Counted from the first letter of the stretch, positions 51,970-60,331 are shown. The stretch is DNA of 64,000 bases from CAVTWJ01 sp964525605 (GCA_964525605.1 CAZGKT010000003.1:98460-162459); one strand, 5' to 3'. Notes: generated from the letters alone by a model not told the origin. Made by a program: numbers and translations.

Positions 51970-53046
51970 CTAAGCCTTCAGGATCACCTTCAGGGCCTTG
52001 TCCTTGGCGGCGTTACCGAAGGTTTCATAGGCATTTACCGCGTCGGAGAGGGCGAACTGGTGGGTCCCCATCTTTTTGGCGTCCAGCTTTCCTGATTGAA
52101 GGACCTTTAAAAGCAGGGGGATGGTCACCGTATCCACGAGCCGGGTGGTGATCGTGATATTCCGGTCCCATAATTTTTCCAGGTGTAATTCCACGGGTTT
52201 GCCATGCACCCCGATGTTCGCGATCCTTCCTCCTGCCCCGATAATGGCCTGGCAGGTGTCGAAAGATCCAGGCGTTCCCACCGCCTCGATAGCCACATCC
52301 ACCCCGCCGCCTTGAGTTAATGCCTGGATGGTTTCCTCGACCTTGACCTGTTTGAAATTGATGGTATGGGTCGCCCCGAAAGCTCGGGCCACCTGGAGCC
52401 TGTTGTCATCCATGTCGATCAGGATCAGTCGGGCGGGGGAATAAAACTGGGCGGTCAAAAGGGCCGCCAAACCGATGGGACCAGATCCCACGATGGCCAC
52501 CGTGTCCCCCGGCTTCACCTGCCCATTGAGAACTCCGCATTCCAACCCGGTGGGAAAGATATCCGAAAGCATGACCAGGGCGTCCTCGCTCATGCCCTCT
52601 GGGGCGAGGTAGAGGCTGTTGTCGGCGTGGGGGATTCGGACAAATTGGGCCTGGGTTCCGTCAATTGTGTTGCCCAAGATCCACCCGCCATCGCCGCAGT
52701 GGGAATACATCCCCTTTTTGCAGAAATCGCATTTGCCACAAGAGGTTACGCAGGAGATGAGGACCCGGTCCCCCTTTTTGAAATTCGTCACGCCCGATCC
52801 GGTTTCCTCAATCACGCCGACACCCTCGTGCCCCAAGGTCCGGCCGGTGGTGACGGTCGGGACATCCCCCTTCATGATATGAAGGTCGGTTCCGCAAATG
52901 GTCGTAGTGGTGACGCGGACAATCGCATCTGTTGTTTGGAGGAGGGTTGGTTTTGGCTTGTTCTCCCAGGCCTTGAGCCCGGGGCTGTGATAAACCAGCG
53001 CCTTCATTGTTTTCGCTTGGACCTCTTCGGCGACCAATGTTTTCAT
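51970..53046 (-). CDS. Zinc-dependent alcohol dehydrogenase (complete)
   Basis: 358 residues from ATG 53046, which follows AGGGAGAAAAC; the longer frame opens at 53130, across the sigma-54 promoter. Catalytic-zinc motif CGTDLHIMKGDVPT and GHEGVG, structural zinc CGKCDFCKKGMYSHC, Rossmann VAIVGSGPIGLAALL. Medium-chain dehydrogenase/reductase oxidising an alcohol or reducing an aldehyde. Paralogue of the partial gene at 2-763, but here without an adjacent aldehyde dehydrogenase. Divergent from the rhodanese gene, sharing upstream dyads. Confidence 0.9.
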   Translation of the reverse strand: MKTLVAEEVQAKTMKALVYHSPGLKAWENKPKPTLLQTTDAIVRVTTTTICGTDLHIMKGDVPTVTTGRTLGHEGVGVIEETGSGVTNFKKGDRVLISCVTSCGKCDFCKKGMYSHCGDGGWILGNTIDGTQAQFVRIPHADNSLYLAPEGMSEDALVMLSDIFPTGLECGVLNGQVKPGDTVAIVGSGPIGLAALLTAQFYSPARLILIDMDDNRLQVARAFGATHTINFKQVKVEETIQALTQGGGVDVAIEAVGTPGSFDTCQAIIGAGGRIANIGVHGKPVELHLEKLWDRNITITTRLVDTVTIPLLLKVLQSGKLDAKKMGTHQFALSDAVNAYETFGNAAKDKALKVILKA

Positions 53047-53124
53047 GTTTTCTCCCTCACTTTTTAATTCGGAAGGACAAACTTTTAAATGAATCGATTC
53101 ACTCCCCCGCGGGGTGGGAATGAA

Positions 53125-53140
53125 AAGCAAGAAACGGGCC
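53125..53140 (-). promoter_or_regulatory. Sigma-54 promoter of the alcohol dehydrogenase
   Basis: Minus strand GGCCCGTTTCTTGCTT, GG-N10-GC; predicted start near 53115, about 70 nt before the ATG. Confidence 0.78.
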
Positions 53141-53202
53141 TTGACTGCAAGGAGGGAAGGGACACTTCGGGGGCCATCGTCCGATTGCGTTTACCGGAAA
53201 GA

Positions 53203-53235
53203 ATCAAATTGAGGGAAAGGTGCTATCACTTTGAT
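53203..53235. promoter_or_regulatory. Shared dyad elements between divergent promoters
   Basis: ATCAAATTGAG (53203-53213) and ATCACTTTGAT (53225-53235), starts 22 bp apart, roughly midway between the minus promoter (53125-53140) and the plus promoter (53304-53319), so one site pair could serve both. Together with these promoters they fill the 318-bp gap. Confidence 0.66.
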
Positions 53236-53303
53236 CGCTTCTTTGTAGTTCGAAAATCCACATAACGAAACGAATCGAGTGGGAGTGTAGATTCACCCCT
53301 AAA

Positions 53304-53319
53304 GGTATAGAACTTGCTT
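53304..53319 (+). promoter_or_regulatory. Sigma-54 promoter of the rhodanese gene
   Basis: GGTATAGAACTTGCTT, GG-N10-GC; predicted start near 53329, 36 nt before the ATG at 53365. Confidence 0.82.
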
Positions 53320-53364
53320 TATCAGGCGGGGAGGCTCAAACCAAATTCACAAGAGGTGAAACGA

Positions 53365-53727
53365 ATGTCGATATCAAAAGAAGGCGTCAAAGACAAGATG
53401 AAGGATATGAACTGCGTTGTGTTGGACGTTCTGCCAGCCGGAGAATTCGTGAAAGTCCACATCAAGGGCTCGGAAAGCTTTCCTTTGACTCAAAACACCG
53501 ATGAATTTGTCCAGGCGGTCGAGAAGAAATATGGAAAGAGCAAATTCTTCATTACCTATTGCGCCGGACCTACCTGCAACGCGGGCCCCAACGCGGCAAA
53601 GGCACTTAAGGAAAAGGGTTTCAAGGCGGAAGACTATGTCGGCGGCATCTCGGACTGGGCCCAGGCTGGATTACCCACCGAAGGGACCGAAGCCAAGGCT
53701 CCGGCGGCAGTCGCGGCCGGAAAATAG
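53365..53727 (+). CDS. Rhodanese-like protein
   Basis: 120 residues from ATG 53365 after AGAGGTGAAACGA. Single rhodanese domain: CVVLDVLPAGEFVKVHIKGSESFPL, the active-site loop FITYCAGPTCNAGPNAA with Cys at about 71, and YVGGISDWAQAGLPTE at the end. Rhodaneses transfer sulfane sulfur or act as redox/sulfur carriers. A sigma-54 promoter is directly upstream. Ala/Pro tail after about 105. Confidence 0.87.
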   Translation: MSISKEGVKDKMKDMNCVVLDVLPAGEFVKVHIKGSESFPLTQNTDEFVQAVEKKYGKSKFFITYCAGPTCNAGPNAAKALKEKGFKAEDYVGGISDWAQAGLPTEGTEAKAPAAVAAGK

Positions 53728-53873
53728 GATTTCACGCGGGAAGCCCATTTCAGTTGGTTTCACCCATGGAGAAAAAGAATCGACACCCAAAGAACTTTTT
53801 TGTCGGCTTTTCGCAACTGAAAAGCGGTTCTAGGGATTCTCCACAAAAATAGGAATCATGAAAAGAGGAAGAC

Positions 53874-54386
53874 ATGTTTTTTGATTTTAAAAAGAGTTTT
53901 TGGATCGGATTCGTGGCGATCGGATTGTTCATCCTGCCTGCGCTCTCGAAAGCTGATTCGGATTATACTCCGACTCAATACGGCGGCAATTTCGGTCTCG
54001 GGCTGGAATTTGGCGAACCTGGTTCTTGGGGCGCGACGGGAAAAATCTGGCTGGACCGGGATAATGCCTTTCAACCGGCTGTGAAGTTTAATGACGGTGG
54101 GGCGGCCATCCTTCAGTTGGACTACCTCTGGCACAATTTCGACATCATCCAGATGAGAGATTCTAACGGGGAAATGCCGCTTTACATTGGAGTGGGCGGA
54201 AACCTGGTGCTTCAGGACACGGTGGAAATCGCGGCCCGGATACCGGTGGGAATTTCATACATCTTTAACAAAAGGAACGTCCCGGTAGATATTTACCTGC
54301 AGGCGGTCCCGACGATCTGGTTCCCCAATGGGGGCCAATCGGTATTCGATATCTACGGTGAATTGGGCGCCCATTACTACTTCTGA
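53874..54386 (+). CDS. Outer-membrane beta-barrel-like protein A
   Basis: 170 residues; AGAGGAAGAC precedes the ATG. Signal peptide SFWIGFVAIGLFILPALSKA, then short alternating strands (YGGNFGLGLEFGEPGSWGATGKIWLD, AILQLDYLWH, PLYIGVGGNLVLQD, RIPVGISYIFN, VDIYLQAVPTIWF, FDIYGELGAHYYF) ending in Phe, typical of an outer-membrane barrel. Tandem paralogue of the next gene. Function unknown. Confidence 0.72.
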   Translation: MFFDFKKSFWIGFVAIGLFILPALSKADSDYTPTQYGGNFGLGLEFGEPGSWGATGKIWLDRDNAFQPAVKFNDGGAAILQLDYLWHNFDIIQMRDSNGEMPLYIGVGGNLVLQDTVEIAARIPVGISYIFNKRNVPVDIYLQAVPTIWFPNGGQSVFDIYGELGAHYYF

Positions 54387-54434
54387 CCTGGATTTTAACG
54401 GTTGAGAAGTTAAGTTTGGGCCGGTCGTCGCGCT

Positions 54435-54473
54435 TAAAAGGGGTGGGCACGTCACATGCGTGTTCGCCCTTTT
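54435..54473 (+). terminator. Possible terminator hairpin
   Basis: AAAAGGG...CACG pairs with CGTG...CCCTTTT with an imperfect centre. Located between the two barrel genes. Confidence 0.4.
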
Positions 54474-54526
54474 CGTTTGAAGAGGTTGGGGGCGTGAGGC
54501 CCAAAAGGGGATGAAACGAGGAATAG

Positions 54527-55033
54527 GTGGTAAATAAAAAATGGATATTTTTGGTTGGGGTGATGGCGGTTTTTTTAAGTTTTCCGGTATGCGTCCGATC
54601 CGGCACGGGAGATGAATCGTTGAACCGCCAGGGGGATTACGGCCTGGGGCTGGTGCTAGGGGAGCCAGGGACTTGGGGAATATCCGGGGTTATCTGGATG
54701 GACCGGGACATCGCGATTCAACCCGCGGTCAAATTCGATGATGGGGGAAAGACGATTCTTCAGATCGATTGGCTTTGGCATCCCCTGTTCCTCCTGCCCT
54801 TGAGGGATACGGATGGAAGAATGCCGTTTTACGTGGGGTTAGGCCTCGGAGCGGTATTGCCCAGCTCCGCTCAAATTTCCGCGCGGTTACCGGTAGGTTT
54901 TTCCTTCCTGCTCGATAAAAAATCTCTTCCGGTGGATTTCTATTTACAGGCTGTTCCGACTCTCTGGCTCAGTGATGGCCAAACACCAACCTTTGATCTT
55001 TACGGTGAATGTGGGACTCGCTTCTATTTTTGA
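54527..55033 (+). CDS. Outer-membrane beta-barrel-like protein B
   Basis: 168 residues, GTG start just after GAGGAA. Signal peptide IFLVGVMAVFLSFPVCVRS. The same barrel pattern as protein A: YGLGLVLGEPGTWGISGVIWMDRD, TILQIDWLWH, PFYVGLGLGAVLPSS, RLPVGFSFLLDKKSLPVDFYLQAVPTLWL, FDLYGECGTRFYF. Clearly a duplicate of A with conserved strand spacing. A hairpin separates them, so they may be separately transcribed. Confidence 0.72.
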   Translation: MVNKKWIFLVGVMAVFLSFPVCVRSGTGDESLNRQGDYGLGLVLGEPGTWGISGVIWMDRDIAIQPAVKFDDGGKTILQIDWLWHPLFLLPLRDTDGRMPFYVGLGLGAVLPSSAQISARLPVGFSFLLDKKSLPVDFYLQAVPTLWLSDGQTPTFDLYGECGTRFYF

Positions 55034-55075
55034 GGAAATCATCAGGCCGTCCACGCCAGAGTTTTAGGTGTCTGG

Positions 55076-55840
55076 TTACCGGGCTTCAGCCGTTTGTTGA
55101 GTGTCGGTCTCGGGGAGTTCCAAGAGTTGGGCTACGAGTGGGATGACCTTGATATCAGGCCGTGAAACTTCTCTTCTCAAACTCTCAAAAGTAGTCTCGG
55201 GCCATCCGCCTTGGAACCAATTAACCAGCCAGGCCGCCAGTCCGCCTTTGGGATCGCAGTGAATTTCAGCCTCCACCCACGTTTCGTCGGGGCAGACCTC
55301 AACCATCGTAAAAGTACAGGTCATCACACCTCTTTTGTAGTTTTTCTTCACGGGGGCCAAAGGATCCAGGAGGGGGGTGTATTTCACGGCGACATGGCGG
55401 TGGTTGGAATCGGTTTCGACCGTCACATGGGACACAAAGTCCCGGTCCGATATAAATTGATCGAAGGGAAAGGGAATCCCCATGTGGTCGTACTCTGAAA
55501 ACTCAAACGGGTTGAAGTTTCGGAGAACCTTGGACTCCACCAGGCTGTCGATCCATTCCGTTCCGCGGGTGGTATCGACGATCACCGAGGCCACCTTGGC
55601 GATGGGAGCTTCCACCATTCCGTCGCCCTTCAGGGCCAAGATTTCCGTGCCTGATACCTTGCTAGAATAGAGGCGGATTCCATTTGAATCGGAAGTTTGG
55701 CGCCATTGATAGGCCGATTCAGGGACAGCGGATAATTCGGTGACGGCTTGAGTGATCGAAGTGATAGCCGGGGTGGGGGTTTGGCCCCAGGCCTGCCAAG
55801 TGAGGGCCCAAAGGGCCCAGGCCCAAACGGTGTGTTTCAT
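55076..55840 (-). CDS. START-like lipid-binding domain protein, secreted
   Basis: 254 residues from the ATG at 55840 (GAGGGGAGAC upstream). It has a signal peptide (TVWAWALWALTWQAWG). The rest matches START-domain proteins: YQWRQTSDSNGIRLYSSKV, EILALKGDGMVEAPIAKVASVI, FISDRDFVSHVTVE, WVEAEIHCDPKGGLAAWLVNWFQGGWPE, then a helix. START domains bind lipids or other hydrophobic molecules in a deep pocket. The periplasmic location here suggests envelope-lipid handling. Confidence 0.76.
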   Translation of the reverse strand: MKHTVWAWALWALTWQAWGQTPTPAITSITQAVTELSAVPESAYQWRQTSDSNGIRLYSSKVSGTEILALKGDGMVEAPIAKVASVIVDTTRGTEWIDSLVESKVLRNFNPFEFSEYDHMGIPFPFDQFISDRDFVSHVTVETDSNHRHVAVKYTPLLDPLAPVKKNYKRGVMTCTFTMVEVCPDETWVEAEIHCDPKGGLAAWLVNWFQGGWPETTFESLRREVSRPDIKVIPLVAQLLELPETDTQQTAEAR

Positions 55841-55908
55841 GTCTCCCCTCCGTTCGAATTTGGGCCATAAGATACCATCCCTGATTCGGTTCTTCCTTAT
55901 AAAGTTGA

Positions 55909-55937
55909 TTGACATGGGTTCGGACCTCATGGAAAAT
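55909..55937 (+). promoter_or_regulatory. Sigma-70-type promoter of tRNA-Tyr (possible)
   Basis: TTGACA (55909-55914), 17-bp spacer, GAAAAT (55932-55937). Plausible for the tRNA gene that starts at 55970. Confidence 0.4.
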
Positions 55938-55969
55938 CATTCGCCCCATCAAGGTTTTTAGGTTTTTGT

Positions 55970-56056
55970 GGACAGGTGCCCGAGTGGTCAATGGGAGCAG
56001 ACTGTAAATCTGCCGGCCGACGGCCTTCGAAGGTTCGAATCCTTCCCTGTCCACCA
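55970..56056 (+). tRNA. tRNA-Tyr (anticodon GTA)
   Basis: 87-nt class II tRNA. Acceptor arms GGACAGG / CCTGTCC pair perfectly, discriminator A and CCA are encoded. The anticodon GTA is at 56004-56006; a long variable arm and GGTTCGAATCC T-loop are present. Confidence 0.95.
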
Positions 56057-56191
56057 TTTTTCACCGTGTTGTAACCCCCCTTTTTTCACCCCAAAACTCC
56101 AAAGGCAACCCAAAAGATATCGTTTTAAAACCATGGATGATCTTTTTTTGGGTTCAAAGACACTGGGCGGGAGTCCCTCAGATATCTTCCA

Positions 56192-56238
56192 TAAAAGAAA
56201 AGGGCTCCTGGGGTCGGTTGACCGCCAAGAGCCCCTTG
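56192..56238 (-). terminator. Rho-independent terminator of pckG
   Basis: On the minus strand a stem AGGGGCTCTTGG / CCAGGAGCCCTT with a central loop is followed by TTTTCTTTTAT. Confidence 0.75.
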
Positions 56239-56293
56239 TTCGGTAGGGACATGAAAAGCTTATGCCACGCTCCCTACTTGAGTCATAAGCCCT

Positions 56294-58075
56294 TTATTCC
56301 AATCGTTTCTTGGCGGCGGCCAACTGTTTCTTTAATTTCTCGGGCAATCGGTTCCCGAATTGGGCGAAGTAGGACTCCGCGTCCTTCAGGTCGGATAGAA
56401 AAGCCTCCCGGCCCACATGCATCAGCTCCTCGTAATCTTCCGGGGCAATGGTCAGGCCGGTCAGGTCCAGGTCGCCCTTCTTGGGCATGTATCCGATGGG
56501 GGTCTTCTCCGCGTCGACTTTCCCCTCGACCCGTTCGCACATCCATTTCATCACGCGGCTGTTCTCACCGAAGCCGGGCCATAGCCACCGGCCTTCCCGG
56601 TTCTTCCGGAACCAGTTCACGTAGAAGACCGCCGGTGCCTGGTCCCCCAGCCGTTTCCCCATGTCGAACCAATGCTGGATGTAGTCGCCCGCGTGGTAGC
56701 CGATGAAAGGCGTCATGGCGAAGGGATCCCGGCGAAGCTTCTGACCCACATCCAGGGCCGCTGCGGTGGTTTCGGAGGAGGCCGAGGCGCCCAGGAATAC
56801 GCCGTGCTCGAAATCGAACGCTTGGTGCACGAGAGGAACCGTGGTCGAGCGCCGTCCCCCGAAGATGAAGATGTCGATGGGGACTCCCGAGGGGTCCTCC
56901 CAATCGGGGCAGATGGACGGGCATTGCGCGGCCGGCGCGGTGAAGCGGGCGTTGGGGTGGGCGGCTGGCTCCGGGGAAGATGGAGTCCAGTCCTTGCCCT
57001 TCCAGTTGATCGCGTGCTCGCAGGGCACGTCCATGCCCTCCCACCAGATGTCCCCCGCGTCGGTGAGGGCGCAGTTGGTGAAGAGGGTGTTTTTCTCCAG
57101 GGAGCGCATGGCCATGAGGTTCGATTTCATCGAAGTGCCTGGCGCTACGCCAAAGAAACCCGCTTCGGGGTTGATGGCGCGCAGTTTTCCGTCGGCGCCG
57201 ATCTTCATCCAGGCGATGTCATCGCCGACGCATTCGCATTTCCAACCCGGGATGGTGGGGACCAGCATGGCCAGGTTGGTTTTTCCGCAGGCGGAAGGGA
57301 AGGCCGCGGCGATGTGAAAACGCCTGCCTTGGGGGTTGGTCAGCCGCAGGATGAGCATATGCTCGGCCAGCCAGCCTTCTCTCCGGGCCAGGACCGACGC
57401 GATGCGCAGGGCCAGACATTTCTTGCCAAGAAGGGCATTACCTCCGTATCCGGAACCGTAAGACCAGATGAGGTTTTCCTCCGGGAAATGCGAGATGTAT
57501 TTCTGCTCAAGTGGGGCACAGGGCCAGGTCTTGTCGGCTTGTCCGGGGGACAGGGGGTATCCGATGGAATGCAGACAGGGGATGAACTCGCCGTCTTCGC
57601 CCAGTGCCGCCAGAACTTTTTCACCCACGCGGGCCATGATGCGCATGTTCACCACCACGTAAGCCGAGTCGGTGATTTCTACGCCGATCTTGGCGATCGG
57701 GGAACCAATGGGGCCCATGGAGAAGGGAATGACATACATCGTTCTGCCTCGCATACAGCCGTCGTAGAGTTGCCGCATGGTTTTTTTGAGCTCGACGGGG
57801 TCGATCCAGTTGTTGGTGGGCCCCGCGTCCTCCGGGCGTACGGAAGCGATATAGGTGCGGGTCTCGACGCGGGCCACATCGGAGGGATCGGAACGGAACA
57901 GGAAACTGTTGGGGCGTTTTCGGGAGTTCAACGGGATGGCGGTGCCGGACGCCACCATCTCGTTGAGCAGGCGGTCGTACTCCTCCGGAGATCCATTTGC
58001 CCATTCCACGCGGTCGGGTTTGCACAGGGACTTGACTTCCTCCACCCATGCCAGCAATTTCTTGTTTTTTGTCAT
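56294..58075 (-). CDS. pckG: Phosphoenolpyruvate carboxykinase (GTP)
   Basis: 593 residues, with GGAGGAAACGG before the ATG. GTP-dependent PEPCK converts oxaloacetate to phosphoenolpyruvate for gluconeogenesis. It has the characteristic active-site motif AAFPSACGKTNLAM (P-loop), GDDIAWMK, WSYGSGYGGNALLGKK and FIFGGRRSTTVPLV. Length and motif order are those of the GTP-type enzyme, not the ATP type. A terminator follows, and the kinase-like gene lies upstream in the same direction. Confidence 0.96.
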   Translation of the reverse strand: MTKNKKLLAWVEEVKSLCKPDRVEWANGSPEEYDRLLNEMVASGTAIPLNSRKRPNSFLFRSDPSDVARVETRTYIASVRPEDAGPTNNWIDPVELKKTMRQLYDGCMRGRTMYVIPFSMGPIGSPIAKIGVEITDSAYVVVNMRIMARVGEKVLAALGEDGEFIPCLHSIGYPLSPGQADKTWPCAPLEQKYISHFPEENLIWSYGSGYGGNALLGKKCLALRIASVLARREGWLAEHMLILRLTNPQGRRFHIAAAFPSACGKTNLAMLVPTIPGWKCECVGDDIAWMKIGADGKLRAINPEAGFFGVAPGTSMKSNLMAMRSLEKNTLFTNCALTDAGDIWWEGMDVPCEHAINWKGKDWTPSSPEPAAHPNARFTAPAAQCPSICPDWEDPSGVPIDIFIFGGRRSTTVPLVHQAFDFEHGVFLGASASSETTAAALDVGQKLRRDPFAMTPFIGYHAGDYIQHWFDMGKRLGDQAPAVFYVNWFRKNREGRWLWPGFGENSRVMKWMCERVEGKVDAEKTPIGYMPKKGDLDLTGLTIAPEDYEELMHVGREAFLSDLKDAESYFAQFGNRLPEKLKKQLAAAKKRLE

Positions 58076-58217
58076 CCGTTTCCTCCGTGCGAAGAGGCGG
58101 GGGAGCCTCTGGATTGGTTGTGAAAAGTAACAACGGATGATATTAGCAATGGCCCGAACCGGGGTATGATTTAGACCCTAAAGGCGGATTCAATCGGAGG
58201 GGTGCAGCCCAGGCTTT

Positions 58218-59909
58218 TTAGAGTTTCTTCTTCAAGAACTCGAAGTTGCACAAACGCAGTTCGGGGAATCCCTGGTCGTCCAGGACCAGGCGGCCCCGGC
58301 TGTCTTTCGAAACCATGACGTGGTTTCCCCGCAGGTTCAGGTCCTCCACCCCTACGGCGGCTAACTTTTCCTTGGTCCGGCGCAGGAGGGTGAAATACAG
58401 GTCCTTATCGATGAGGTTTTCCTTGTAGGCGCGCAGCGCGTCGATTCCCTCGTAATAGTCCCCGTCCTTATCCGCCAGCTTCTCATCAGGTCCGTTCCAA
58501 TAACCCCAGATGATGATGTAGTCGCGGTTCGGCTTGAGGATAGCCTCGCCATCCGGCGTGGTGATGTCCTCGTGCGTGCGGTAGCGCGACCCGTCGAAAA
58601 GGTTACTCGAGATGCCGGCCTCGGTCTCGGACATATAGATGGCCCGGGGATAAATACAGGCCACTCCCCGGTGGGCCAGTTCCAAGGCGAGGGACACCAC
58701 CTCGAAGGGGCTGTTGTGCCCGTGGGCGAGAATTTTCTGTTCGTCTTCCCGGAAGGGGTCCAAGTCCGGTTGGTGCCCCACCCGGGAAGCCTGCAGCACC
58801 AGGTGGATGCCGTCCTTGGTAACGGTGTGGTACATCTCGCTATAGACGGAGATCTTGGTCTTGGGGAAGTGCCGCCAACGCTCCGGCAGAAAGTAGTCGT
58901 AAAGAACGGGGTCTTTCCCCACCACCCAGAGCCGCCCCTTCACGCTTTCCACCCGGCCGTAGATGTAGTCGACGCCAAGATGATTCACCGGATGAAGGTT
59001 GGGATAGGGGCTGTCCGACGCGGGCGCGTTGAAACGGTCGCGCTGGCGTTTGAGGTATTCGAGCCGTTTCTCCCGGCGGACCTGCTCCATCTGGGAGAGG
59101 GTGCGTTCCAATAGCTCGAAATCCACCAAGGCGTAGACGGTCTCGCCCCGCCGGTTATGCGAGAGGGTGCGGTCCGCCTTGGGCCGGACGATGATGTGGT
59201 CCGGCTTGTTGTCCCGGACCTTGAACCCGGCGTTTTGCAGCACTTGTTGGGCGTCCAGGGCCAGGCCCTTCATGTTCTCCCGGCTGATGACGCCGGTCCG
59301 GAAGGCCTGGTGCGCGTCGATGCCCTTGACCCACTCGTACACCACCGCGTAAAGCCGGTGCATATGGAGGGCGACCTCGCTGTGGGAGCGCAACTTGGAC
59401 TGCATCTTATATTCTTTGCGGCCGCTCTGCCACAGGTCGACCGAACCGGAGGCCACGAAGATGGCCAGGGGCTTTTGGACCACGACTCGTCGGCTGGAAC
59501 CGTACAGCTTGCGCCGCAATTCGAAAAGAAGCGAAAATTCCTCGAACGGGCTGTTGAACTCCGCGCCCTCCAGGATGTCGAGTTCTTCCGCCCCGGGGAT
59601 GTCCTGACCCATGCGGTTCCATTTCATCACGATGTCCCGGGATTTCCCCGCAAACTCCTTGGTCCTGATCTTGTAGATGGAGCTGGTGCCGGAAAGTCTT
59701 GTGGAATGGCCATCGAACCAGTCCCTGTCCAGCCAGTAATTGGAGGGATCCAACAGCGGGATATAGGGAAGGCCGTCGGACGTGACATAAAGTTCGCCCG
59801 TCGGGAGTGTGAGATGAGCGTATTCGACACCCAGGACCTTGGTGATCTCGTTCTTCTTCTTGTCCTTGACGTCGAGAAGCCAATTTTTGAACTTGAGGTT
59901 GGTAGCCAT
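58218..59909 (-). CDS. Large conserved protein with duplicated kinase-like halves, unknown function
   Basis: 563 residues from ATG 59909 after AAAGGCGGCAG. Two halves look homologous: each has an NSPFE-x(2)-SL-x(2)-EL segment and a closing segment with kinase-like character. The first half shows YEWVKGIDAHQAF, DNKPDHIIVRP (like a catalytic-loop D..N) and YALVDFELLE (like a DFG segment); the second YIIIWGYWNG, LNLRGNHVMV and LDDQGFPELRLCNFEFL. This suggests a tandem fold related to aminoglycoside/RIO-type kinases, but key residues are not conserved enough for certainty. Between pckG and a PEPCK-fold gene, so a link to phosphate-transfer or carbon metabolism is possible. Confidence 0.6.
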   Translation of the reverse strand: MATNLKFKNWLLDVKDKKKNEITKVLGVEYAHLTLPTGELYVTSDGLPYIPLLDPSNYWLDRDWFDGHSTRLSGTSSIYKIRTKEFAGKSRDIVMKWNRMGQDIPGAEELDILEGAEFNSPFEEFSLLFELRRKLYGSSRRVVVQKPLAIFVASGSVDLWQSGRKEYKMQSKLRSHSEVALHMHRLYAVVYEWVKGIDAHQAFRTGVISRENMKGLALDAQQVLQNAGFKVRDNKPDHIIVRPKADRTLSHNRRGETVYALVDFELLERTLSQMEQVRREKRLEYLKRQRDRFNAPASDSPYPNLHPVNHLGVDYIYGRVESVKGRLWVVGKDPVLYDYFLPERWRHFPKTKISVYSEMYHTVTKDGIHLVLQASRVGHQPDLDPFREDEQKILAHGHNSPFEVVSLALELAHRGVACIYPRAIYMSETEAGISSNLFDGSRYRTHEDITTPDGEAILKPNRDYIIIWGYWNGPDEKLADKDGDYYEGIDALRAYKENLIDKDLYFTLLRRTKEKLAAVGVEDLNLRGNHVMVSKDSRGRLVLDDQGFPELRLCNFEFLKKKL

Positions 59910-60226
59910 CTGCCGCCTTTCGGGGTACCAGCTTTCAGGGGAAAGGCCCCAAGAAGCCTTGCGGAACGTCCTCAATCAAACTACTTGGAAAAAGGAATTT
60001 CTATCTAACCCGACCCTGAGGAGTATATCTCAATCTTACTAGGAGGAGTTTCGCCTCTTGTTGGTTCAACTTTCTCCGTCAGGAAACCCTTTTAGAGGGG
60101 GCGCGGTTGTTTATTAATTGAAGCAGCAGAACAGGGGCTGTTCCAACTTGGAAGGGCCCCGTCATTAGCGGGGCGGACGTGTTTGGAGGCGTCTCGAGTT
60201 CCCCTAGTCGGCCTTTACTTTTCCTT

Positions 60227-60232
60227 TATAAT
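60227..60232 (+). promoter_or_regulatory. Possible -10 box of tRNA-Gly
   Basis: TATAAT 25 bp before the tRNA gene, without a clear -35. In the 347-bp stretch 59910-60256 I see nothing else. Confidence 0.4.
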
Positions 60233-60256
60233 ATGGGATACATTTGTGGCAAATTC

Positions 60257-60331
60257 GCGGGAGTAATTCAGTGGTAGAATGCCACCCTTCCAAGGTGGAC
60301 GTCGCCGGTTCGAATCCGGTCTCCCGCTCCA
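60257..60331 (+). tRNA. tRNA-Gly (anticodon TCC)
   Basis: 75 nt with encoded CCA. Acceptor GCGGGAG / CTCCCGC, anticodon TCC at 60289-60291, T-loop GGTTCGAATCC. Confidence 0.96.

Noticed and set aside
56672..58123. Long plus-strand frame of 483 codons opposite pckG
   Set aside because: Antisense to a clear PEPCK gene, in the phase where high-GC genes often leave open frames; no recognisable domain.
59157..60008. Plus-strand frames opposite the kinase-like gene
   Set aside because: Antisense shadows without ribosome sites or domain signals.
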